Below, piece by piece: positions 27,950 through 35,740 of a stretch of 64,000 nucleotides of DNA. Location of the stretch: assembly GCA_001642415.1 (NCBI GenBank), contig LTDK01000135.1, positions 62,001 through 126,000 on the forward strand, in the 5' to 3' direction. A program made the position numbers and the translations under genes. The stretch is from Nematocida ironsii (lineage: Eukaryota > Microsporidia). Under the pieces are notes generated by a model. That model was not told the origin of the DNA and made no database searches. It saw only the letters and a list, made by a program, of their open reading frames with translations. Positions within the stretch are counted from its first letter, which is position 1, and every line of letters starts with the position of its first letter.

Positions 27950-28370
27950 AATTGCAGGCAGTGTGCTGAGATGTTCTCAGAAAGCAAAGATATTAATCAA
28001 CAACAAATCTCTTTGCCTGTGTCTACCATGTGTAATAATATTATAAACACACGACTCACCGTAATACATACACTATACACTACTATTTATGTGTACAGGT
28101 TTTTATATACTGTAAGATAAATACACCAAAAATCCCATATATTTGGCCTTCTGCAACAGCCGTACGATTTCAGATGTATATTAATATAATATCTCAGTGC
28201 GGTGTAGTTTGTTTCAGTGAATATAGACATCTCAATACTGCCTGCTGCCTGCCATCTGTGGTGGTGTGCAGCGGGGATAGCCTAGCGCGTATAGCCACAT
28301 TCACGTGTATAGTACACGATGTGGCTGCCTGTAATAATTTTCCATAGATCAGGCACATATTCTATGGCAG
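27950..28370. ncRNA. Candidate long structured RNA
   Basis: A GC-richer stretch without an open frame. Its strongest element is a stem of 14 pairs: AGCCACAT (28293-28300) with ATGTGGCT (28319-28326), capped by CGTGTA-TAG-TACACG (28304-28318). A second is CCATAGA (28342-28348) with TCTATGG (28361-28367). Near the left end are CTGAGA-TGT-TCTCAG (27966-27980) and a closing CAGGCA (27955-27960) with TGCCTG (28014-28019). TGCCTG recurs at about 28239, 28246 and 28326, and CAGGCA at 28350, allowing alternative pairings. Length would suit RNase P, MRP, SRP or telomerase RNA, but I cannot match conserved motifs of any. Confidence 0.35.
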
Positions 28371-28466
28371 TTGTAAATAAAGTAAGTTTGTTTATTGCGT
28401 TAAATATAACGCTAGATGTGAAATCTGAGAGTGGTACGACTATCTAATATTAATAAGCCTGCCTAT

Positions 28467-30002
28467 TTATCCTCGTCTTACTCCTCCTCTTGGCCTGTTG
28501 TTTCCTCCAAATCTGCTATTTCCTCCGAATCTTCTATTTCCTCCGCCATAGTTGTCTCCTCCTCTTGAAGCAAGTGCTGCAAGATCCTGAGGTATTTCTT
28601 GATTAGAGTCCTTTAGGATTTCTGTGTATTTTCTAGCATTTGATCTGTCATCTTTAGGTGAGAAGAAAGTAATTGAGAGGCCTTCCTCTGAATTTCCTCT
28701 AGCAGTTCTTCCTATTCTGTGGATGTAGTCTTCACAGTTTGTTGGGAAGTCGTAGTTGATAACTGCCTTGACGTCTTTAACATCAAGACCTCTTGCAGCG
28801 ACGTCTGTTGCCACAAGAATGCTTCTTCTTCCGGATTTGAAGTCCTGGATAATTCTGTCTCTCTGGTTCTGTGGCTTGTCTCCGTGAAGTGCCTCTGCTG
28901 GCCATCCATACTCCTGCATCTTGTCAACTAGGTCATCACATCGCCTCTTTTGGTTACAGAAAATAATGATCTTGGGGTTGGCCTTCTCATCGCCTGCTAC
29001 GTCAGTAAGTACATCAGAAAGCATCTTGTCCTTCTCCCAGTGGTCTACCATGAAAGTCTTCTGTGTGATCTTCACATTGGCTACCAGATCGGCGGATCCA
29101 ATCTTGACCTGTATGTAGTCTGTCATGTAGTTTCTGGCAAGGGATCTTACTTCCTTTGGCCATGTTGCGGACCACATAAGAGTCTGTCTCTTTGGGTTGG
29201 TCTCTGGAATAATTCTCTTGAGCTGTGGCTCGAATCCCATATCCAACATTCTGTCAGCCTCGTCAAGAACTAAGAAAGAAACTCTGCTCATGAACACAGC
29301 TTTCTGGTCGAAAAGATCAATAAGTCTTCCTGGGGTGGCGATAAGAATTTCAGCACCTCTTCTAATTGCTCCCTTCTGTGGGCCTGCTGGGGCACCTCCA
29401 TATACAGCAACTGTTCTCAGGCCAAAGTACTTGGCGTACTTGGATGCCTCTTCCTCAATCTGGGAAACTAACTCTCTGGTTGGGGCAAGAACTAAAACAA
29501 TTGGCCCGTCTCCAGATCTTAGTGGCTTCTGTGCCTTGGCGTGTATTAAGGCAGGGAGAATGAATGAAAGAGTCTTACCAGATCCAGTATTGGCTACACC
29601 GACCATGTCCCTTCCAGAAAGGGCCATTGGCCATCCCTGTGCTTGAATAGGAGTGGGTGCGCTGTATCCTGCACTCTTGAATGCTGTCATGACGCTTGAT
29701 GGGAATCCAAAGTACTCAAAGTTTAAGCATGGCTTTGGAATGTTTTCTCCTGTAATAGTCATGTCAAACTGCTTTCTTAAGTCATTCACTTCCTGCTCTG
29801 TTAAATTTGCTTGTGCAGTGTGCTCAGTGTAGAATTCTTTGTCAAACTCAACTGGGCCGTTGTCCTGCATGGTTTCTCCAAACCCGCCTCTTCTTTGTCC
29901 GCTGAATCTTCCATTTTCCTTTCTATCACCTGATGAGAAGTCTCCTCTTCGTTTAAAGTCTCCTCCAAAATTGCTGCTTCCTCCGTAACTGTTATATGCC
30001 AT
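28467..30002 (-). CDS. DBP2: DEAD-box RNA helicase Dbp2 (p68/DDX5 type)
   Basis: ATP-dependent RNA helicase used in ribosome assembly and mRNP remodelling. The 511-aa protein has a Gly/Arg-rich N-terminus, then the Q motif with upstream aromatic, Walker A ANTGSGKT (137-144), PTREL, GG, TPGR, DEAD (247-250), SAT (278-280), and the second RecA domain ending in HRIGRTAR. The C-terminus is RGG-rich (GGNNRPRGG type). Order and wording (GYSAPTPIQAQGWPMALSGRD) are those of Dbp2/p68. Its codon usage is the least AT-biased in the window, as expected for a highly expressed gene. An AAAAAATTTTTT signal precedes the start. Confidence 0.95.
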   Translation of the reverse strand: MAYNSYGGSSNFGGDFKRRGDFSSGDRKENGRFSGQRRGGFGETMQDNGPVEFDKEFYTEHTAQANLTEQEVNDLRKQFDMTITGENIPKPCLNFEYFGFPSSVMTAFKSAGYSAPTPIQAQGWPMALSGRDMVGVANTGSGKTLSFILPALIHAKAQKPLRSGDGPIVLVLAPTRELVSQIEEEASKYAKYFGLRTVAVYGGAPAGPQKGAIRRGAEILIATPGRLIDLFDQKAVFMSRVSFLVLDEADRMLDMGFEPQLKRIIPETNPKRQTLMWSATWPKEVRSLARNYMTDYIQVKIGSADLVANVKITQKTFMVDHWEKDKMLSDVLTDVAGDEKANPKIIIFCNQKRRCDDLVDKMQEYGWPAEALHGDKPQNQRDRIIQDFKSGRRSILVATDVAARGLDVKDVKAVINYDFPTNCEDYIHRIGRTARGNSEEGLSITFFSPKDDRSNARKYTEILKDSNQEIPQDLAALASRGGDNYGGGNRRFGGNSRFGGNNRPRGGVRRG

Positions 30003-30503
30003 TGTACAAGGATAAAAAATTTTTTCTTAAATAGTTTGAAAAAATAAAATTTGCTTATTTTTCTTACAATTCCGCCAGAAGTTTTAATTAAATATACTGC
30101 ATAAGCTGTTAACTCAAAAAAACGTTCATCTAATTTTCTTCAAATATTTCAACTCTTCTAATAAAGGCATATGAAACTGCCAGTTCAAGTGATTTTCATT
30201 TCAAACAGCTCAATATAACCCAGATATACTAAGTGCATACAAGACGTACGCTCTAACTATACACATACTATATACACATCAGTTTTTGGGTTATATAGAA
30301 AGATGAAACGTAAATACTTTGAATTTGCATAGATGAAAAAGAACATTTAGTAGGTTTTTTTAGACAATGAGAGGATTTGCATTATGCAGGAATATTATTT
30401 TATGCGTATAATATGATTATGGCATGCTATATATGTTTATTGATTTAAATTTACTTTGTTTTAGCCATTAGTGCGATTTAGACACACTCTGACTGTGCAC
30501 TCA
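30003..30503. other. AT-rich spacer
   Basis: 501 bp upstream of DBP2 and downstream of ELP3. A TTTGGGTTATA variant of the recurrent motif lies near 30285. No gene or strong hairpin seen. Confidence 0.35.
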
Positions 30504-32135
30504 TTACAGTTCTTTAGACATGTACACTCCGTCTATTTCATACCCAAGCTTTCTGTAGTAATTACGGGTTCCAATCCCTGAGATGATTGCCAGCTTTGAA
30601 GACCCGTGCTCTTCTCTTGCAATTCTCTCAGCCTCTTCTACTAGCATTTTCCCATATCCCTGGTGCTGGAATTTTGAAAAGTCCTTTCCTTTAACTGGTA
30701 CAACACTTCCGTAAACATGCAATTCTCTTACTATAGAAACCCTTCCTAATAATTCCTCGCGGAAAGTAGAAGGCCCGCATTTTCGCAGTCTGAGAAGGCC
30801 GACTAGAATGTCTTTAGAAGTATCCTCATACGAAAGGAATGTCTCCCACCCATCGCTTGCAACATAGTCCCTGCGAACCAGCTCAACCTTCTCTGGAAGC
30901 TCATTCGTGTGTATATTATTAATCCCCACTTCACGGGTTCTGATGTCTCTGCAAGAAAGACCTTGCTCCTTGAGCCTTGACAGAACAATTTCTCTAATAT
31001 TCCCGTGCTCTACTCCAGAGCTGACCAAAGTCATTGGAATATCCCTCTGTACTCTGTATATCCGTATCCATGGAGGGACCATTGTAAATATCTGCCCAAG
31101 CAGGTCGATTAGCTCATTTGGAGAGTAGTTTGTGTACTTCCCATTCTTCCACAGCTCGTATAAACCAGTCCCTCTTATCACAAGTGTAGGATATATTTTG
31201 AGCCCATCTGTTCTAAACCGAGGATTTGAAAAGAACTCATAGAATTGAAGTATGTCTCGCTCCATATCAACATTTGGGAGATTCGGCATCATGTGTGTGA
31301 CTATTTTATATCCCGTGTCCTTTGTAAGCTTAAAAGACTCGCATACATCCCTCACAGAGTGCCCTCTATTTGTGTCTACTGCAATGTCTTCAAAAACACT
31401 TTGCACACCTATTTCCAGCCTGGTGCACCCATACGACAGCAAATCATTTAAGTGTCGAGACATACAGAAGTCCGGCCGGGTTTCTATTGTTATACCTACA
31501 CACTTGCTTGTGCTTCTTTCACTAAAGAATATTGCTTCTTCCAGAGTGTGCGACTCCCTTCGAGTAAGAGCATCGTGCAGCTTCATTATAAACCAGCTGC
31601 GATATTCTTTATCAAGCGACATAAATGTTCCCCCCATTATAATATACTCTACCTTGTCTACACTGTGGCCAAGTAGAGAAAGCTGTTTGAGCCGATCGGT
31701 ACTTTGCCTGTATGGATCGTACCTTCCTCTAATAGCTCGCATACTAGTTGGCTCATATCCAGTGTACGACTGCGTGCTGTACTCAAAGTCAGAGTCAGGT
31801 CCTCCTGGGCAGTACACGCATATGTTCCCAGTAATGGCAATGTGCGGACACCTGTGCGGCTTGGCCATCACGGCAACCACCGCAACTCCAGATGCCGTCC
31901 GAATAGGCTTTACTTTCAGCCGGGAAATGACTGACGTGTCCTCCTCTGAGACAGTAGACAGTATCTGAGAAAGCTTTGGGGTGTCTTTCAGCCCGTGCTT
32001 CTTTGCCATCTTTTGTATAACATCCTTTATTTTAACTTTGTTTTCCGTGTCATTCTTTATAATTGAAACTATCTCGGCGCACGCAGCATGCAGCCCGCCA
32101 GAGGAATTCTTCCTGCACGTTATTTCCAATGACAT
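30504..32135 (-). CDS. ELP3: Elongator catalytic subunit Elp3
   Basis: Elp3 performs the radical-SAM step that places carboxymethyl-type groups on wobble uridines of tRNA. The 543-aa length matches the family (yeast 557). The iron-sulphur cysteines are C96-x9-C106-x2-C109 within [39 protein letters not shown] and IMGGTFMSL are typical. The C-terminal GNAT acetyltransferase domain carries [18 protein letters not shown] (acetyl-CoA loop). With Trm11 and a tRNA gene in the same window, it shows the organism keeps elaborate tRNA modification. The start has AAAATTTT upstream. Confidence 0.95.
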   Translation of the reverse strand: MSLEITCRKNSSGGLHAACAEIVSIIKNDTENKVKIKDVIQKMAKKHGLKDTPKLSQILSTVSEEDTSVISRLKVKPIRTASGVAVVAVMAKPHRCPHIAITGNICVYCPGGPDSDFEYSTQSYTGYEPTSMRAIRGRYDPYRQSTDRLKQLSLLGHSVDKVEYIIMGGTFMSLDKEYRSWFIMKLHDALTRRESHTLEEAIFFSERSTSKCVGITIETRPDFCMSRHLNDLLSYGCTRLEIGVQSVFEDIAVDTNRGHSVRDVCESFKLTKDTGYKIVTHMMPNLPNVDMERDILQFYEFFSNPRFRTDGLKIYPTLVIRGTGLYELWKNGKYTNYSPNELIDLLGQIFTMVPPWIRIYRVQRDIPMTLVSSGVEHGNIREIVLSRLKEQGLSCRDIRTREVGINNIHTNELPEKVELVRRDYVASDGWETFLSYEDTSKDILVGLLRLRKCGPSTFREELLGRVSIVRELHVYGSVVPVKGKDFSKFQHQGYGKMLVEEAERIAREEHGSSKLAIISGIGTRNYYRKLGYEIDGVYMSKEL

Positions 32136-32191
32136 TGCGAATTAAAATTTTTGTGCATATTTGCAAGTTTATAAAGCACTAAAATATTTAC

Positions 32192-32290
32192 ACAGAGACG
32201 AGCTTGGACCAAATCGGCAGCGCATGCTAATACATCTCTGCCGCCGAGCATTATAGCCAGATTAAAGCACTCTGGGGTTTAGACATTTTT
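32192..32290 (+). ncRNA. Candidate small RNA, two-hairpin (H/ACA-like)
   Basis: A GC-rich island in the divergent spacer between ELP3 and the MBOAT gene. Hairpin 1 pairs GCTTGG (32202-32207) with CCGAGC (32244-32249) and, across an asymmetric 7-nt internal loop, CGGCAG (32215-32220) with CTGCCG (32238-32243). Hairpin 2 pairs CCAGA (32257-32261) with TCTGG (32271-32275). An ACA (32283-32285) and a T5 run follow. Hairpin, hinge, hairpin, ACA is the layout of H/ACA snoRNAs, and T5 would stop RNA polymerase III. It is short for a eukaryotic H/ACA RNA. Strand chosen from the ACA and T-run. Confidence 0.4.
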
Positions 32291-32368
32291 ATTAGATAAT
32301 TTTCTGTTGATTGTATAAAAAGTTTTATTTATAATACAAGCATAAAGGATAAATGTTTTATTTTTAAT

Positions 32369-33802
32369 ATGCCCATGTCATTATCAGATTTAGTTAGGAA
32401 AGGATTTCAGATCGGTAACACAGCATTTACCACAGGAACAGAGCATTGCTTTAAACTGATGGAAACAGAAGATATAAATGCGGTTACTGGCATAATTCTA
32501 TCATTTTTATTCGGACTAATAACACCACATGTTACAAACCGATTCTTTGTTAGGGAGGTGTTTAATATGCTAACTGGTGCCTTGGTTCTCTCTTGCCTAT
32601 ACCAACTTAAGAATTTCCTGCTTTTACTATCAGGAATTCCTCTTAATTTAATCTTATCATACATTCCAATTAAAGAGAAAAAGAAGAGAACTAAAGTGTT
32701 TATTCTAGTGAATCTTGTGCATTTAGTGGTTACATACGCATTTAGAGACTCTTCCGAGAAGAACTCATTCTTTATGCTTACACTAACAGCATTCTTTATG
32801 AAGTATTTATACATTGGTATGGAGTATCTTCCTCGTACACACGGGTTTATGGCATACTTTGGATATGTACTCTTTTTGCCAGGTATTCGGTATGGCCCAG
32901 TCATGAGCTTTGGTGCCTACCAAAAGTGGCTTAGCACAGGATATTTATACTTAGTGGAAACAGAAGACAAGGCCATCATAAAAAGAATTGTTGGAGAAAC
33001 AGAAAATGAGAGAGAAATTATAAGCTTAAAAGAGGACTATGTAATGCACAAGTACAGCAAGCTTATAACATCCTCTACTGGACTGGCAATATGCTCTTTT
33101 GCGTTTATAATCTCTTACAGAGCTGTAAACAGTTATATAGAGACTGCGCGGAATAACATGCTAAGCTACTGTAAAATAGACTTTGGATATTCAGTGTTAT
33201 ACACATACAAGCTATTTTACATTGCATTCTTATGGCTGTCTGAAGAAGCAGTTTGTCAAATAGCATTCATTAATAACATGCAGAATGTCAGATTACTTCC
33301 ATTTGTAACTTTCTGGCGAGCACATGAATTCTTTTCTCTATGGAACATACAAGGGTCTAAGTTTATGCACAGCATAAACAGACTTCTCTCAGAAGAAGAA
33401 AAGAAAGAAGAGCCAAAAGAAAAATTAAAAGAAGACGAGAAAACAACTGACTCACCTACGGATACAAACAATACAGACGTGCGTTTGAAAGAACACATAA
33501 AAGTATCAATTATATCGTACGGGCATTTGCTGCTATTCCCAATGAATTTAGAATCCATGCTTATTTCTATACCAACTGTTCTTTTAATTGGTTTAATTAA
33601 GGACATTCCCACGGCTAGAAGCAACTTTATAATTTATAGAACACTATGTGAAGTGTTTGGATGGTTTGGATACATCTTGATTTTTACATATTTTATGGTT
33701 CCTCTAGTTCATGGCCCACTAGAGACCCTAAACATCTGGAGAATCTCATTTGCATACGGGCACTTTTTATGCATACCTGGAATTATTGCAAGCATTCTTT
33801 AA
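32369..33802 (+). CDS. MBOAT lysophospholipid acyltransferase (Ale1/LPCAT-like)
   Basis: Polytopic ER enzyme that re-acylates lysophospholipids. The 477-aa protein has about ten hydrophobic helices. The family segment YFGYVLFLPGIRYGPVMSFGAYQKW (about 163-187) corresponds to 'YLGY.FF..S...GP...Y..Y..W'. Further on, SLWNIQGSKFM carries the conserved Asn (N326). The catalytic His region is altered: the usual WHG appears as S-Y-G-H386-L. H386 may still serve, one residue later than normal, or activity may be changed. A charged Lys/Glu/Asp insert (about 341-370) interrupts the fold between these two motifs. ATTTTTAATATG forms the start context. Confidence 0.75.
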   Translation: MPMSLSDLVRKGFQIGNTAFTTGTEHCFKLMETEDINAVTGIILSFLFGLITPHVTNRFFVREVFNMLTGALVLSCLYQLKNFLLLLSGIPLNLILSYIPIKEKKKRTKVFILVNLVHLVVTYAFRDSSEKNSFFMLTLTAFFMKYLYIGMEYLPRTHGFMAYFGYVLFLPGIRYGPVMSFGAYQKWLSTGYLYLVETEDKAIIKRIVGETENEREIISLKEDYVMHKYSKLITSSTGLAICSFAFIISYRAVNSYIETARNNMLSYCKIDFGYSVLYTYKLFYIAFLWLSEEAVCQIAFINNMQNVRLLPFVTFWRAHEFFSLWNIQGSKFMHSINRLLSEEEKKEEPKEKLKEDEKTTDSPTDTNNTDVRLKEHIKVSIISYGHLLLFPMNLESMLISIPTVLLIGLIKDIPTARSNFIIYRTLCEVFGWFGYILIFTYFMVPLVHGPLETLNIWRISFAYGHFLCIPGIIASIL

Positions 33803-33982
33803 GATATATCACTACTACTAAGATGTGTAAGTCAAAGTAAAAAGATCGCACTGCTTGAAATATAAAACAATCCTACATATTTGTCGGATAAAATACCAAA
33901 TAAACAGATATTATTTATTCACTTATTGCACTGATAATAATGTAATAACTCGAAAATATGCACAAGTACTTGTTGGAGTATG

Positions 33983-35002
33983 TTAATCGCTAAAAAATTT
34001 GTGCCGAAGTGCTTCATCTGCTGTTATTCTCTCAGATGAGTTTAGCTTAAGCATCTTTTCTAGCAGGTCAAAGACAGAACTTGGAAACTGCACATCCTTC
34101 TTATTTGCTATCTCGACTATTTTCTGAAAGGAAACTGCCGGATGCATGCACGCTTCTATATTGCTTTTCCATACTCTTTTGTAAAACTTTGCAGCTTTTC
34201 TCATCTCTTCATCTCCGAATATACTTCCTATCTCCACCAATGTATTTATATCATCCTTAGAGGTAAAGAACGGATACTTTCTACATAAAAGAGACAGAAG
34301 AATCACCCCGGCACTCCATATGTCAATTGCAGTGCTTTGTGATTCGACCCGAAATAACACCTCAGGGGCTTTAAACCCACGAGTGCCTGACCGAGATGCA
34401 GTCATTACTGGTCGGGTGTCTCTAACAATGTATCCAGGCGCTTTGGACATTACAGGCTTATTCTGTCCGCATATGTGCGAGCTAAAAAAGAACATTCTTC
34501 TTTTAGCACTTTCTTCCTTTGCGTCCTCGCCTCCCTCCTTTTTTTCTATCCTTTGAGAAAGCCCAAAGTCAATTAAGCACCCAGTCTTTGTCTCTAAGTT
34601 ATACAGAAAGTTGCTTGGCTTTATATCCCGGTGGATGATATTCTGTGAATGAACGCCCTGTATGGCTGTTAGCAGCTCAAACATATAGTACTTTATATCT
34701 GATATGGTTGATTTTATAATCATCTCTTTAAAGTCGGTCATTTCTATATATGGGAATGCAATGCATATTTCCTTTCCTTCCCGGTAAATGTCAATGATTT
34801 CAATAATATTCTTCATTCCCTGCAGACTCATTAGAATTTTAAGTTCATTAGCTATCCTGCCAGAGGCCGTGGTGCGTGTAATTTTCTTAATTGCAACCTT
34901 TCCTCTACCCTCTTCCCTTTCTGCCAAGTACACTGTACTAAATGCCCCCTCTCCTATTTTATGGACTATTCTAAAGTTCTGTTGAAAATTATTGTTGTTC
35001 AT
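33983..35002 (-). CDS. CDC7: Cdc7-type protein kinase
   Basis: Cdc7 with Dbf4 phosphorylates the MCM helicase to fire replication origins. The 339-aa protein has the P-loop IGEGAFSTVYLA (16-27), VAIK with K39, HRDIKPSNFLYN, IDFGLS, and GTRGFKAPEVL. Cdc7-specific features are the insert between DFG and APE (about 35 residues, with a H-I-C motif) and TTAIDMWSAGVI-like wording (STAIDIWSAGVILLSLL). It is small for Cdc7 (yeast 507), the inserts being trimmed. It diverges from uL14 across 36 bp. Confidence 0.85.
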   Translation of the reverse strand: MNNNNFQQNFRIVHKIGEGAFSTVYLAEREEGRGKVAIKKITRTTASGRIANELKILMSLQGMKNIIEIIDIYREGKEICIAFPYIEMTDFKEMIIKSTISDIKYYMFELLTAIQGVHSQNIIHRDIKPSNFLYNLETKTGCLIDFGLSQRIEKKEGGEDAKEESAKRRMFFFSSHICGQNKPVMSKAPGYIVRDTRPVMTASRSGTRGFKAPEVLFRVESQSTAIDIWSAGVILLSLLCRKYPFFTSKDDINTLVEIGSIFGDEEMRKAAKFYKRVWKSNIEACMHPAVSFQKIVEIANKKDVQFPSSVFDLLEKMLKLNSSERITADEALRHKFFSD

Positions 35003-35038
35003 TTAACTTTTCTTTTTTCACTCCCCCAGTAATAAATA

Positions 35039-35470
35039 ATGGTAGGAAAGAACGAAAAGTCTGGATTAAAAAGAATTGCATCCCGTTACAAAATAACGGC
35101 AGGAGTGCAAGTTGGATCAGTCATCAACTGTGCTGACAATGGAGGAGCCAAGGTAGTCAAGATTATTGCAGTTAAAGGATGTAAGTCAAGACTAAACAGA
35201 CTTCCATTTGCAGCACCGGGTGACATTATTGTAGCATCAGTCAAGAAGGGTAAGCCAGACATGAGAAAGAAAGTAGTGCCAGCTGTTCTTATTAGACAAA
35301 GAAAGTCATGGAGAAGAAAGGATGGAGTGTTCATTTCATTCGAAGACAATGCAGCAGTAGTTATCACTGCAAAGGGTGAAATTAAAGGAACTGCTATTTC
35401 TGGGCCAGTAGCCAAAGAGTGTGCAGAGTTATGGCCAAAGATTTCTTCTATGGCATCCTGCATTAAATAA
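35039..35470 (+). CDS. RPL23: 60S ribosomal protein uL14 (L23)
   Basis: Large-subunit protein near the factor-binding site. The 143-aa length matches eukaryotic L23 (140). The conserved core is clear: [44 protein letters not shown], and [15 protein letters not shown] followed by [15 protein letters not shown] run (35023-35027) lies 12 bp before the ATG, the CCC-type signal shared with other ribosomal protein genes here. Confidence 0.96.
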   Translation: MVGKNEKSGLKRIASRYKITAGVQVGSVINCADNGGAKVVKIIAVKGCKSRLNRLPFAAPGDIIVASVKKGKPDMRKKVVPAVLIRQRKSWRRKDGVFISFEDNAAVVITAKGEIKGTAISGPVAKECAELWPKISSMASCIK

Positions 35471-35740
35471 ATAATATCTCTTATAGATACAACAATGCGA
35501 CTTAATACTATTCTTTTACTGGGTTTAACTGATTCTTAAAAATATATAGAGAGGCTGTTTATAAATATAAAATATTTTATGCGCTGCATAATTTCGGGTT
35601 ATATATTATGTACTGTTAATTAGAGTATTTCGGGTTATATACTGCTCTATTACATTATAATTTCTTTGGGTTTATAAACTCTGAATTACTTCTAATTTCG
35701 TAAGGATAAATGTATGATTCAATTTTATATTTTTATTAGG
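35471..35740 (+). promoter_or_regulatory. Upstream region of CHL1 with two motif copies
   Basis: AT-rich spacer of 270 bp. Two exact TTCGGGTTATA copies lie at 35593-35603 and 35629-35639, 36 bp apart and about 150 and 110 bp before the chosen CHL1 start. An AATTTTATATTTTTATTAGG stretch abuts the ATG. Confidence 0.45.

Larger units (their letters stand above)
27191..28466. other. Spacer with repeat copy B and hairpin-rich segment
   Basis: About 1.3 kb. It contains repeat copy B (27265-27425), a weak plus-strand 60-codon frame (27491-27673) of doubtful status, an inverted TAACCCGAA motif (27920-27928) and a GC-richer structured segment (27950-28370), listed separately. Confidence 0.4.

Noticed and set aside
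32192..32210. ACAGAGA followed by AGC, as in U6 snRNA
   Set aside because: The U6 5' hairpin and the spacing after ACAGAGA are absent; the local structure is a different nested hairpin.
35714..35740. Nine-codon upstream start of CHL1
   Set aside because: The extra residues (MIQFYIFIR) are AT-derived and hydrophobic, and the ATG at 35741 follows the usual start signal.
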